64,000 nucleotides of DNA from contig JAWWPG010000046.1 in the NCBI GenBank assembly GCA_033850885.1, positions 127,543 to 191,542 of the forward strand. Reading direction: 5' to 3'. Made by a program: the position numbers and the translations under genes. Positions 45,076-53,378 of the stretch are shown one piece after another. Origin of the DNA: JAWWPG01 sp033850885 (lineage in GTDB: Bacteria > Actinomycetota > Actinomycetes > Propionibacteriales > Nocardioidaceae). The notes under the pieces were generated by a model. It was not told where the DNA came from and ran no database searches. It was given only the letters and a program-made list of their open reading frames with translations. How positions within the stretch are numbered: position 1 is the first letter of the stretch; each line of letters opens with the position of its first letter.

Positions 45076-45932
45076 TGGAGGACCCGCTCCTCCTCGGGCA
45101 GCCTGCCCAGCGACACCATCAACCGGTACGCAATGGCGCAGGCGGCGGCCCCGAAGACGAGAACGACGGCGCCAGCCGTCGACCGGTAGCGCCCGATCAC
45201 CTCAGGCTGGAATGAGAGCACGAGCAACACGACCCACGGCGAGGCCGCGGCCAGGCGGGCTCCGTTGACCACCCAGGCCTGTCTCGCCTCGAGCTCGGAA
45301 CGGGTCCGGGCGTCGTCTCTGAGGAAGCCCGACAGGGTTCGGAGCACCCGGCCGAGATCACCGCCGCCCACGTCGCGGGCGATCCGCAGCGCCTCCACGA
45401 CCCGGTCCCCCACCGGGTCCGAAAGCCGCTCCTTGAGCAGGTCCAGGCAGACCCCGAACCTCCCCGAGACCAGATAGTCGCGCCCGAATGACGTGAACGC
45501 GGCACGCAACGGAACCGGACCGCGCTCTCCCAGCTGGCTCAGCGCCTCCGGCAAGGACAGACCCGCTCTGACCGCCGAAGCGAGGTTGTCGACGGCTTCC
45601 GGCCACACGTCCGCGAGCTCGCGCCGCCGCCGCGAGGCTCTGCCTCGCACGACGGCGACGGGCGCGTAGCCGGCGATGAGACCGAACACAAAGGCGATCG
45701 GGGGTGTCCGCGACACCAGGAGCATGAGCACGGCCGCGGTCAGGCCGGACAGCAGGCAGAGCGACACCAACCCGACCGGGGTCACGTTGTCGATGCCCGC
45801 TCGCCTGAGCAACGCATCAGTGCTCCGGACCGCCCGTGAGGGTCCGGGTGCCGCGGACGGGCGGGGTGCCGTGATGAACTGCCAGACCAGGAGGAGCCCA
45901 GTTCCGAAGAAGAGCCCGAGAACCACTCCCAC
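45072..45932 (-). CDS. tadB: Type II secretion F-domain protein TadB
   Basis: A 286-residue platform protein with membrane helices at both ends and the GspF domain between (WPEAVDNLASAVRAGLSLPEALSQLG; RIARDVGGGDLGRVLRTLS). GTG start at 45932, one base after the tadA stop. Intact although the ATPase gene upstream is split. Confidence 0.88.
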   Translation of the reverse strand: MGVVLGLFFGTGLLLVWQFITAPRPSAAPGPSRAVRSTDALLRRAGIDNVTPVGLVSLCLLSGLTAAVLMLLVSRTPPIAFVFGLIAGYAPVAVVRGRASRRRRELADVWPEAVDNLASAVRAGLSLPEALSQLGERGPVPLRAAFTSFGRDYLVSGRFGVCLDLLKERLSDPVGDRVVEALRIARDVGGGDLGRVLRTLSGFLRDDARTRSELEARQAWVVNGARLAAASPWVVLLVLSFQPEVIGRYRSTAGAVVLVFGAAACAIAYRLMVSLGRLPEEERVLQ

Positions 45933-45933
45933 G

Positions 45934-46410
45934 TCAGCGCCCCGAGGCCGTTCGCTGCGTCGTCACCAGGCCCGCGTCGCCATACCCGTCACCAACCCCT
46001 TGGTCGAGCACGGCATGGATGTCGATCCCGTGCGCTCCGAAGGTCTCCAACCGCGGAGGCATTCCGTGCGCTCGAACGAGACGGCCGTGGTTGCTCGAGA
46101 AGATCGGCTCCGCCTCGATGACATCCGCCTCGACGCGGCCGGGTACGGCGACGATCTCGCGCACCCGCCGCTTGCCCGCCACGTCGATGCCGAGCTGGAC
46201 CACGATGTCGATGCTCGCCGCGACCGTCGGTACGACGAACCTGGCAGAGATGTTCTCACCGGCCAGCAACGGCAGCGTGCACAGCTTCACCAGCGCCTCC
46301 CGCGCAGAGTTCGCGTGCACCGTCGCCATCCCCGGCAGCCCACTGTTGAGCGCCAACAGCAGGTCGAGACACTCTTCAGCCCGCACCTCACCCACGACGA
46401 TGCGCGAGGG
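45934..46410 (-). pseudogene. tadA: 3' fragment of the Tad ATPase gene, cut by the casposon
   Basis: The last 155 codons or so of a TadA/CpaF secretion ATPase: VGEVRAEECLDLLLALNSG, MATVHANSAREAL and LVKLCTLPLLAG, the usual Walker B to C-terminal stretch. The reading frame enters from the element side at 46410. The missing part is at 60816-61195. Joining both at the shared 14-base repeat gives RMRPSRIV-VGEVRAEE with no gap, exactly as in family members. Both halves of the Walker B region are therefore present but 14.4 kb apart. Confidence 0.93.
46397..46410. repeat. Left 14-bp target-site duplication
   Basis: ACGATGCGCGAGGG, identical to 60816-60829. It codes for part of the tadA Walker B region and directly abuts the left terminal inverted repeat. 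A duplication of 14-15 bp is the size made by Cas1 casposases. Confidence 0.95.
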
Positions 46411-46421
46411 GGGTTAAGTGA
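46411..46421. repeat. Left terminal inverted repeat of the casposon
   Basis: GGGTTAAGTGA is the exact reverse complement of 60805-60815. With one mismatch the match extends to 14 bases (GGGTTAAGTGAYAG), and scattered identities continue to about base 27. It abuts the target duplication. Confidence 0.95.
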
Positions 46422-46442
46422 TAGCCCGCTTGAAACGTCCAC

Positions 46443-46455
46443 CGATGCGCGAGGG
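46443..46455. repeat. Third copy of the target core inside the left end
   Basis: CGATGCGCGAGGG repeats 13 of the 14 bases of the target duplication, 32 bp inside the left end. The translated context does not match TadA here, so it is not displaced gene sequence. The 32 bases between the two copies start with the terminal inverted repeat. Confidence 0.85.
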
Positions 46456-46920
46456 GGAACGTGCCGCAGCTCCAGGACATGTTGACCTGCATGAGGGCTC
46501 ACGTCGCGCGCACGCGACACTCACGCCCCAGCTCGACAGGTACGAACTCCGCCACCCCCGGGGTGCGGGTTCCCGACGTATCGGACCATCCGCTTCGCCC
46601 GGGCCGACCACGGCAAGGGCAGGACGTTACGCAGGGCAGTCCACTGCGCAGCCAGGTCTTGATGTACCGAGCCGCCCAACACCTGATTCTCCACCCACTG
46701 GGTATGTCGCTAACCGCTCGAGCGTCCGATCGGCGTCCAACTAGTCGTTCTGGCTGGGCTCGACCTCCCGGTGGACCGCGCCGCTGCGAACGGGATCGCC
46801 CCGAAGCTGGCGGTGATGCTGAATGCCCCCGCCACGAGTGCGGTGTCGACCTACCTCTCCAGAAACGATAAAGTGCTGCCCGTCCGGCTCGCGCAGCCCG
46901 AACGTTAAAGTGGGGAGAAG
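46456..46920. other. Non-coding left end of the casposon with a possible gene remnant
   Basis: No convincing complete gene lies here. A plus-strand open stretch (46714-46908) without a start codon encodes PLERPIGVQLVVLAGL and later APKLAVMLNAPATSAVS, ending at a TAA just before the next gene. It looks like the tail of a lost gene, but I do not recognise the family. GGGGAGAAG before 46921 is the ribosome-binding site of the next gene. Confidence 0.4.
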
Positions 46921-47736
46921 TTGAATCTGAATCCTGTCGAGATACTCGCACTAATAGTTATCAGCCTGATTGTCGTTCTTGTCGCTTTAGCGGCGTTCAA
47001 CCATTTTCGCCTCATGCGGCTCAGTCTGAGTACCATGGCTGGGCGCTACCAACTACAAGCGGAACTGCTTGACGCCATTAAAAGAGTGAGCGCTAATCGG
47101 CGAACCCCGGTCGATATTCGACCCTTTTGGCGGGGTAAAGGTATCAAGCCTTCCCAGAGAAACGCTGTGATCGATCCGCTTATCAGAAGTCACGAAGTTT
47201 ACGTACCGGAAAAGACTTCTTCTGATTTGGCCGGGCTAGAATTCGTCACCGATCTCCTAAATTTCGCATTCTATCGCCCTCCGAGTCATCTTGTCTTGAC
47301 AGACAGAACATGGGAATTAATGGTACAACAAGGCCTTGATGGACGGGGTATTGTAATAGAAAGGGTAGGAACCTTGAATTGGCAGTCACAGAGCACGAAT
47401 GGGGGCGACATCATAAATTCTCCCCAGGCGGGAAGAGATGCCGATGTACAGGCAGATAACTTCCATAAAAAGATTCCCCAGGGCATCTCCGTTGATCAGC
47501 TGACTGACTTGGTTGCAGCTCTTAGAGCCGACGCCCGCAATATGGAAGACCAAGACGATCGAGCCAGGGTCCGTTCGCTGGCGGAGAAGCTTGAAGACGA
47601 GTCGGGGAGTGAGAATCCCGATCAAGACAAGGTCGAAGGCATGGTTGCGCGAGCCACTCGCTATGCCTCAGACACGGCGGGGTTAATGGTAGTTACGGGA
47701 AAACTTCTCGAGACCTGGCGGGACTTACATCTGTAA
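46921..47736 (+). CDS. Membrane-anchored cargo protein of unknown function
   Basis: A 271-residue protein starting at TTG with GGGGAGAAG directly upstream. One N-terminal membrane helix (LALIVISLIVVLVALAAF, about residues 9-27) leaves the rest in the cytoplasm. A central domain (IRPFWRGKGIKPSQRNAVIDPL) resembles a winged helix. The segment GGDIINSPQAGRDADVQADN (about 162-181) recalls short repeat-like motifs seen near nucleotide-sensing or effector domains, and a helical tail follows. Base composition is much lower in GC than the host. No function is assigned; its place in the cargo suggests a role in conflict. Confidence 0.75.
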   Translation: MNLNPVEILALIVISLIVVLVALAAFNHFRLMRLSLSTMAGRYQLQAELLDAIKRVSANRRTPVDIRPFWRGKGIKPSQRNAVIDPLIRSHEVYVPEKTSSDLAGLEFVTDLLNFAFYRPPSHLVLTDRTWELMVQQGLDGRGIVIERVGTLNWQSQSTNGGDIINSPQAGRDADVQADNFHKKIPQGISVDQLTDLVAALRADARNMEDQDDRARVRSLAEKLEDESGSENPDQDKVEGMVARATRYASDTAGLMVVTGKLLETWRDLHL

Positions 47737-48086
47737 TGCAATGCCAGATGCGTCAAACTCAGGCTCAGTGCGATAATTTCAGCGCATATCTGTACAGTTG
47801 AAACATTAGTCCGGGCCCATGACCGTAATATGATAGCCAAAGGAGTTCTAGCTGCGCTCTGGATAACGTGCAACGGGCCCCGGCCCCGGATCTAGGAGAT
47901 TGGTCGCGCCACTGGACCCACCCCTCTGCGGGGGATTGAACCGCAATCTCCGCAGAGGTCTTGCTTGCCACCGCCTTGGGAGTTTGAGCGTTCCCACCCC
48001 TGAACTGATATTGCTTAGGCTCAACACGTATGGGCGCGACTGGCACAATATCAAGCCCTCATTCTGCCGCGAGAGTATCGCCATCG
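47737..48086. other. Low-GC intergenic region with a long hairpin
   Basis: No gene is supported in these 350 bases between convergent cargo genes. A strong stem-loop lies at 47923-47958: arms CCTCTGCGG and CCGCAGAGG, with an inner GATTG/CAATC pair. It may be a bidirectional terminator or part of a small RNA. A 93-codon minus-strand frame (47765-48046) has atypical composition and no recognisable features. Confidence 0.45.
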
Positions 48087-49052
48087 CTAATCCGTTTTGG
48101 TTGAGGCCTCGTCACCCGAAATTGTGGATGCCGGAGGACCACCATAACTGACTTTAACTCTGAAATGCTTGGCTATTGACTCGATCCGGGCGAGCGCAGG
48201 GGAGCTTGCGAAGTCGTGTGATGGAAAAGAAACGTGAACGTGCCCGTCTCCCTTGCGAATGATCTCAGAGGGGAGACGTTCCTTGTTGAGATAATCGGCG
48301 GCGACCGTTATAAAGGCCTCAACGTCGGCTGCGGGACGTTGAACTTCTCCGGGAGTGAGATCCCGGACGCTCGCTTGACCTTCGAGTGATCGCCAATAGT
48401 CCGGGATGCTGGCCGCCGAGTCACCCGAAGGTTTAGACGTTGAATCGAGCTGCGCGGTCGTGGCTATCGTCAAAAGACTGCGCTGAATCACGTTCAACTT
48501 CTCGGCCATTATGTTAACCGTGGCCTCCAAAGGAGTGGCTGCGCTCGTGGGCTCCTCCGCCTTGATTCTGAGGCCGAAGTGCTGCCAAAGCGGATTGCCT
48601 CCGGCGCAGTTTTGGACGCTGTCAATGACATGCTTGGCTAGTGTTTGCCGCTGCGTCTCCAGATCCCATCCAAGCAATCTTGAATCATATTCGTATGTAT
48701 TGATTCCAGAGGTGTCGAAAGGCAGGCTTGTGCGTTCATCCCTCACTAAAGCAATCGGGAGATCTAGTGAAGTGCGTACTCCGAGTTCGAAAAAGACATT
48801 CGGATTGTGTTGGCTGATGTCACAGAGCACCAGATCTGCTTCGCTTAATAGCTTGATTATTTGAGCATGGATCAAGATCGAGCCCTGGGCCACAGGCCTT
48901 ATCGGTTCGAGCCCTGCTATTTGTACGGACTTAACAAATAGGCTTTCCATTACATGGTGCCAGTGGTCCGGATCCTGATACAGGTCAGCCTCCGCCGCCT
49001 TGGTCGAGATTGGCATTGCGATGAAGCAGGTTGGATTCTTGGACACAGACAC
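48087..49052 (-). CDS. Nucleoside-deoxyribosyltransferase/TIR-fold cargo protein
   Basis: A 321-residue protein. The N-terminal 150 residues hold CFIAMPIS (about residue 9), then ADLVLCDISQHNPNVFFELG (about 72-91) and IALVRDE, the pattern of deoxyribosyltransferase-like/TIR-like nucleotide-binding domains. In this fold the glutamate of FELG is the likely catalytic residue. Related domains cleave nucleosides or NAD and are common in defence islands. The C-terminal half is an unrecognised domain with a helical segment and a polar tail. Lower GC than the host. Confidence 0.75.
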   Translation of the reverse strand: MSVSKNPTCFIAMPISTKAAEADLYQDPDHWHHVMESLFVKSVQIAGLEPIRPVAQGSILIHAQIIKLLSEADLVLCDISQHNPNVFFELGVRTSLDLPIALVRDERTSLPFDTSGINTYEYDSRLLGWDLETQRQTLAKHVIDSVQNCAGGNPLWQHFGLRIKAEEPTSAATPLEATVNIMAEKLNVIQRSLLTIATTAQLDSTSKPSGDSAASIPDYWRSLEGQASVRDLTPGEVQRPAADVEAFITVAADYLNKERLPSEIIRKGDGHVHVSFPSHDFASSPALARIESIAKHFRVKVSYGGPPASTISGDEASTKTD

Positions 49053-49405
49053 ACTCTCTCATGTATCAACTGGGTGTGCCAGGTCTGGATGTCCTTGTCT
49101 GTCGAGTCCTGTTGCCAGAAAGCGGTGGTGGACCCAAATGGCCGTTTGATCGGGCACTACAACATCGTCGGACATGCCCCTCCGGCCCAAACATGTTGGT
49201 GACGTCGGCCTACTCACACATTCTGTGCCGTGCGACAAATTATGACATTCCTTGAGCCCGACCCCAGGACTTGATGCCGAGACTCTGTGTGCGTGCGTGA
49301 GTCGAGGCTAGAGCGTGCGTGAGTCGAGGCTGAGGGAGGTGCCCGTCAGTTGAGACTATGGGACTCAGTCACTATGACGCCCCACGCGGTAGAGCCCAGG
49401 TGTCC
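49053..49405. other. Intergenic region with a 17-bp direct repeat
   Basis: No gene is supported. GTGCGTGAGTCGAGGCT occurs at 49293-49309 and 49315-49331 (22-base period), about 75 bases past the polB stop. The function is unknown. An iteron-like or terminator role is possible but untested. Confidence 0.45.
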
Positions 49406-52336
49406 TCATCCTCGCGCCAAGAGGGCTTCTAGTTTCTTCAGAGTCTGCGCGCGTGGAAATGAATTGCCCTGCAAGATGTCTCTGAGTCGTCGTTCGCTGC
49501 GCCCTGTCAAGGCCGCTAGGCGCCGGGCTCCGATGGTGCGCAGTTTGTCTAGCGCCTCCACACCCAGCTCGGCTAAATCGGGCTTTTGGTACACCAGTAC
49601 TTTCGGAGTGTCGTTCGGGTCGTCGGCGATGCCTGAGATTCGTTCCTCGATGTCGTTGGCTTCCTTGCCGATGATGGAGAGGACCCCCGCTCGGGCGTGT
49701 CGCCGCCCCAGCAGTCCGCATGCAGCTCTGTTGGCAACCGAACCTCCTGGGCTCGCCGACTTGACTTCGCGGTGGCTGAAATAGCCGGAGGCGATGGCTC
49801 CGTAGGTATCGACCAGGGTGCGGCCTGGCTGAGCGGGGTCGGTGCTGATCTTGGTTCGGTGCTCCGGCTGGGCGAGGTCGGTCCAGTCGAGCCGTGTCCA
49901 CCGGCTTGGCCGTCTCTCGAAAGGGGCGACCAGCCGACCAGCAGAGCACTCGTTCGTGGGGTCCGCACCGGGCGCGTGAAGCATGAACCCGAAGGGCTTG
50001 ATCTGGTCGCGGTACTCCTTGTCATGGTTGTACCGCTCCAGGGCATCCCAGGTGGCCGGGGAGGTGATGGCTACCTTGCCCAGGGCCGCCCTCTCGTACC
50101 ACTCAGGCCGGTCGCCGGGGCTCACCTTCAGGCGTAGCGCAAGCTCGCGTTCCCAGAGCTGGACGATCCAGTCGCGGGCTTCACTGTCTGGGTCGGTGGG
50201 GTTGAGGAGATGCCCTAAGCCGTGGCTGCACGGCTCATGCTCATCGGCAGGTACGAGACGTGGCCTGCCGTTGTCGTCGTACCGGTAGAGGGCGTAGCGC
50301 TTCGCGGCGATCGCATAGCAGTAGGCGTCGAGTTCGTGTTTGAGGATGCTGCCCGCCACGACGTCGCGGTGGTAGGGGTTGAGAGCGGTGAACCGTTCCC
50401 GGATGGTCGCGACCTCATCGGCGGACAGGGCCCGGACGCACCCTCGCCCAGCCACGTCGCGATATGCGCCTCCGTCGCAGGGGACGAGGCCACCGAGGGG
50501 TGTGGAGACGACGGCCATGGAGTCGGTGTCGGCGAAGGCCCAAGCTCCTCCGGCGTCGGTGACGCATCGTTCGAGGATGGCAAGCATCAGCCGGGCCCCG
50601 GCGGTGATCACCGCGGCGAGCGGCGGACAGGCGTATCTGCCGGGGTCCTCGGGAGCCCCGACGTCGGCCGTGAAAGGAAGGTCGTCGGCGCTGTAGACGG
50701 TGACCTCCGCCCGCTGACCCTTCGGGAGGTCCTGCCGGTTGTGTTCGGCGTAGATCCCATACCCTCCGGCGTTCGAGGTGATCTTAAGAAACAGCCGGAT
50801 CCGCTTCACCACCTCCGCCGGAAGGGCCTCATCGGCCAGCAGACCTTGGCGGTGCTCGATCATGGCGGGCCAGCACGCGTCGACATGCGGGTCGATCACC
50901 CGACCTCCGGGCATCGTCCAGGGTCGCAGCCCTGGCAGCTGCCCCTTGGCGGTGAGGCGGATCGCACGGAGCACCTTCGGTGGCTTTCCGGTCAGCAGGG
51001 TGGATGCTATGAGGTCGGGGATGGTGTACCAGAGAGGGGTGGCGCTGGTGAGGTAGTTGACGCCGATGTTCCAGCTGGTCTTGCGTTCGTCGTACTGCGC
51101 CCTCACCGGCAGGATGTCGGAGTCTGGCTCGATGAGGGCCAGCCCGACGAGCTGCGGCCAAAGTGCCGGGTTGAACATGCCGTCCAACGTCACATCGGCC
51201 AGCAGGGCCCGGACCTCGTCGGTGGCGTCCTCATGACCCACCTGCTCGGCGACGCTGTACCGGTGGATGTCCATCAGTGCGAACAGGGTCGGGTACATGG
51301 ACAGGAAGTCGAGCAGCGACACCGGCACCTCTGTGTGCCTGATCCGGCACTCAGCGCGTCCGCCGTAGAAGGCCGACATGAAGTACCCCTGCACCTCTGC
51401 CGGGAGCTCAGCGGGCCGCTGATGGTGGGGGGTGATGCCCTGCGCGGTCAGTGCCGCCTTCGCCAGCGACGCGGGGCTGAACGCCCGCGAGGCCGAGATC
51501 GGCAGGTCGAGAGCCGCGAGCTCGGCAACGCATCGCTGGTACAGCCGGAAGGTCGCCTCGACGTCGGTCCGGCAGTAGTCGACGTACTTGGGGGTGATGA
51601 CCCCGTGCCCACCCGGGTCGGCCTTGCCGGGCAACCCGAACGCGGCACATCCCGACGCCAACGAGTGGCCGGCCGCGGTCAGGGCGAAGGTCAGGGTACG
51701 CAGGTCGACGAAGTCCCCGTCCCACCCACCGGCGGCCTGGTAGGCCTTCCCGAAGTGGATGAACGCGGCATGGCTGTTGACGTGTTTCACGAGGACGCGG
51801 GGGACGTGGCGTCGTTCCTTGTAGCCCTTAGCGGCGTTGCCGGCGGCGAGGTAGAACGAGAAGCCGCGGAGGTTGCGGCCTCTGCCTTCGCTGACCCCGA
51901 TGGCGATCCGGGAGATGTCGAACGGCAGGTTGAACCCGACCACGGTCGCTCGCCCTTCCCAGGCTGCGGGGTAGAAGACCCGGTTGACGAACTCGGCGCA
52001 GCTCAGCAGCCGCGCCCCTCGCTGTCCGGTTGCGGCCGATGTCGTCTGAGAGGCATGGCGACGTAGTACCGCGTAGCCGGCAGGGTCGGAGTCGGGCAGG
52101 TCGTCGGCGTAGAAGAGCCCCTCATCGAGACACTCCAGGACGCCTCGGCCGTCGGGCCGGTAGTAGCGCCAACTGCCGAACGTCAGCGCCTGTACCTCGT
52201 CGATGGTCGTCTCGGTATCGAACACGAGCACCGCCCCCGACGGGGCCTCACGCGGCCGCGGAGCCCCCTTCCGCGGCGCTTCCCGGGTGGTGTGGGCACG
52301 CACGGCGACCGGCAGAAGGCACGGGTCGGGGATCAC
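49406..52336 (-). CDS. Family B DNA polymerase of the casposon
   Basis: A 976-residue polymerase. Exonuclease motifs: FDTET (Asp40, Glu42), VGFNLPFD (Asp140) and YCRTD (Tyr254, Asp258). Polymerase motifs: A, DFLSMYP (Asp343); B, KITSNAGGYG (Lys518, Asn522, Tyr526); C, DTDS (Asp603, Asp605); also KRYALYRYD. All catalytic residues are present. It would copy the element during transposition. The C-terminal 40 residues are HTH-like (LAALTGRSERRLRDILQG). The GTG at 52336 overlaps the HNH stop (GTGA) and has GGGAGG upstream; ATG 52360 is an alternative. Host chromosomal polymerases in actinobacteria are of other families, so this is clearly element-borne. Confidence 0.93.
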   Translation of the reverse strand: MIPDPCLLPVAVRAHTTREAPRKGAPRPREAPSGAVLVFDTETTIDEVQALTFGSWRYYRPDGRGVLECLDEGLFYADDLPDSDPAGYAVLRRHASQTTSAATGQRGARLLSCAEFVNRVFYPAAWEGRATVVGFNLPFDISRIAIGVSEGRGRNLRGFSFYLAAGNAAKGYKERRHVPRVLVKHVNSHAAFIHFGKAYQAAGGWDGDFVDLRTLTFALTAAGHSLASGCAAFGLPGKADPGGHGVITPKYVDYCRTDVEATFRLYQRCVAELAALDLPISASRAFSPASLAKAALTAQGITPHHQRPAELPAEVQGYFMSAFYGGRAECRIRHTEVPVSLLDFLSMYPTLFALMDIHRYSVAEQVGHEDATDEVRALLADVTLDGMFNPALWPQLVGLALIEPDSDILPVRAQYDERKTSWNIGVNYLTSATPLWYTIPDLIASTLLTGKPPKVLRAIRLTAKGQLPGLRPWTMPGGRVIDPHVDACWPAMIEHRQGLLADEALPAEVVKRIRLFLKITSNAGGYGIYAEHNRQDLPKGQRAEVTVYSADDLPFTADVGAPEDPGRYACPPLAAVITAGARLMLAILERCVTDAGGAWAFADTDSMAVVSTPLGGLVPCDGGAYRDVAGRGCVRALSADEVATIRERFTALNPYHRDVVAGSILKHELDAYCYAIAAKRYALYRYDDNGRPRLVPADEHEPCSHGLGHLLNPTDPDSEARDWIVQLWERELALRLKVSPGDRPEWYERAALGKVAITSPATWDALERYNHDKEYRDQIKPFGFMLHAPGADPTNECSAGRLVAPFERRPSRWTRLDWTDLAQPEHRTKISTDPAQPGRTLVDTYGAIASGYFSHREVKSASPGGSVANRAACGLLGRRHARAGVLSIIGKEANDIEERISGIADDPNDTPKVLVYQKPDLAELGVEALDKLRTIGARRLAALTGRSERRLRDILQGNSFPRAQTLKKLEALLARG

Positions 52337-52776
52337 TGTGCGACCTCCCAACGCCGCCATCCAGGCACGGCCTCATCGAGGGCGGCGACAAGACGAAGGA
52401 GTTGGTCGGCGAGCACGGTCAGGCTGTGGGCCAGTTCGTGCAGGAACACAGCAAGGGACCGCAGCGCCCGGGCTATCCGTTCCAGCAACGAGTCAGCAGT
52501 GGCCCCTCGGCCGAGGGGCGGCAAAGCCTGCAGGTCATGCTGGCGGCCCGTTTGAAGGGCGTGACAGTTGTGGCACAGCACGACCACCAAGTTCGGGTCG
52601 GCGGCATGTCCGAGGACATGGTGCAGCTCAAACAGACCCGAACCGGTGACTGACTCCAGCATGTCGGGATTGGTGATACCGCAGATCAGGCAGGCGGCGT
52701 CGGACGGGAGCTTGGCACGCTTGCGGGCACGTCGACGGTCGGCGCCGATCGGGTCCGGTTCGGCAAGGTCGCTCAT
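52333..52776 (-). CDS. HNH endonuclease of the casposon
   Basis: A 147-residue nuclease. Zinc-type HNH: CLICGITNPD, LFELHHVLGHAADPNLVVVLCHNCHAL, with the catalytic HH and the CxxC pairs present. The rest is helical, ending RRWEVAQ. The ATG at 52776 has GAGAGGG upstream. HNH nucleases are common partners of PolB and Cas1 in casposons; the role is unproven. Gene overlap with polB suggests tight coupling. Confidence 0.9.
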   Translation of the reverse strand: MSDLAEPDPIGADRRRARKRAKLPSDAACLICGITNPDMLESVTGSGLFELHHVLGHAADPNLVVVLCHNCHALQTGRQHDLQALPPLGRGATADSLLERIARALRSLAVFLHELAHSLTVLADQLLRLVAALDEAVPGWRRWEVAQ

Positions 52777-52786
52777 GGCTGCCCTC

Positions 52787-53290
52787 TCAGGTGCGGGGGT
52801 AGATGTCGTCGATGTCGAGCTCCCGCTGAGCGGCGAGCTCCTCGATGCGAGCGATGTCGGTGAGCAGCTCCACCCCTCCAACACGCCTCCCGGCGAAAGG
52901 GGCGAGGTACCCGGGGTCTCCGGTCGCGAGGTAGCGACCGATGGCGTTGTGGTGGGAACCGACCAGACTGGCGGCGTGTGACCCGCGGATGTCGACCTCG
53001 ACCCGCCCGTCGGGCCCGTAGACGGTCATCCGGCGATACAGCCGGTCGCCGCGGGTGGCCCGGTAGCGTCCCCGGCTACGGGTCAGGGCCGGTTCGGCGT
53101 AACGGTGGACGGTCCGTGGGGTGGTTCCGGTCAGTTTCGAGGCTGCGGTCAGGGTCAGCCCTTCGCCTCGCATCAGGTTCACCGCCCGTAGGGCCCGGTA
53201 GTGGGCCTCCTTGCGAGGCTCACTGAGCCGTTCCCAATCCCGTCGTCCGCGCACCTCACCCGCTCTGTGACTCAGCAGCGACGATGGCAT
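52787..53290 (-). CDS. HTH-domain protein of the casposon core
   Basis: A 167-residue protein. The HTH at about residues 33-65 is LMRGEGLTLTAASKLTGTTPRTVHRYA. The C-terminal part has SHHNAIGRYLATGDPGYL and a short acidic tail. Probably binds DNA of the element or regulates its core operon. It lies 10 bases before the HNH gene, behind a stem-loop (53334-53366) whose 3' arm can pair with the ribosome-binding region. Confidence 0.75.
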   Translation of the reverse strand: MPSSLLSHRAGEVRGRRDWERLSEPRKEAHYRALRAVNLMRGEGLTLTAASKLTGTTPRTVHRYAEPALTRSRGRYRATRGDRLYRRMTVYGPDGRVEVDIRGSHAASLVGSHHNAIGRYLATGDPGYLAPFAGRRVGGVELLTDIARIEELAAQRELDIDDIYPRT

Positions 53291-53300
53291 GGCAAGGGAT

Positions 53301-53366
53301 CCTCAGGTCAGTACGTGATTGAGGCTGCCCGTACCTGAGGGTCCCCTCGCGATCGGGACCCTCAGG
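53301..53366 (-). promoter_or_regulatory. Stem-loop with alternative pairing before the HTH gene
   Basis: On the minus strand CCTGAGGGTCCC (53366-53355) pairs with GGGACCCTCAGG (53345-53334): a perfect 12-bp stem and 9-base loop right after the stop at 53379. A further CCTGAGG (53307-53301) lies at the ribosome-binding site of the next gene and can pair with the same CCTCAGG arm. The two pairings exclude each other, so the site may be a terminator, attenuator or translation switch. Confidence 0.55.
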
Positions 53367-53378
53367 CAGGCAAGGGGT

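Noticed and set aside
46443..46455. Placing the left boundary of the element at the inner target copy
   Set aside because: The sequence after 46455 does not match the right end, while GGGTTAAGTGA at 46411 is its exact inverse. The boundary at 46410/46411 also restores tadA.
46714..46908. A small coding gene at the casposon left end
   Set aside because: No start codon in a suitable place and no family match; treated as a possible remnant.
47765..48046. 93-codon open frame on the minus strand in the cargo gap
   Set aside because: No recognisable features, no good ribosome-binding site, and it runs through the 47923-47958 hairpin.
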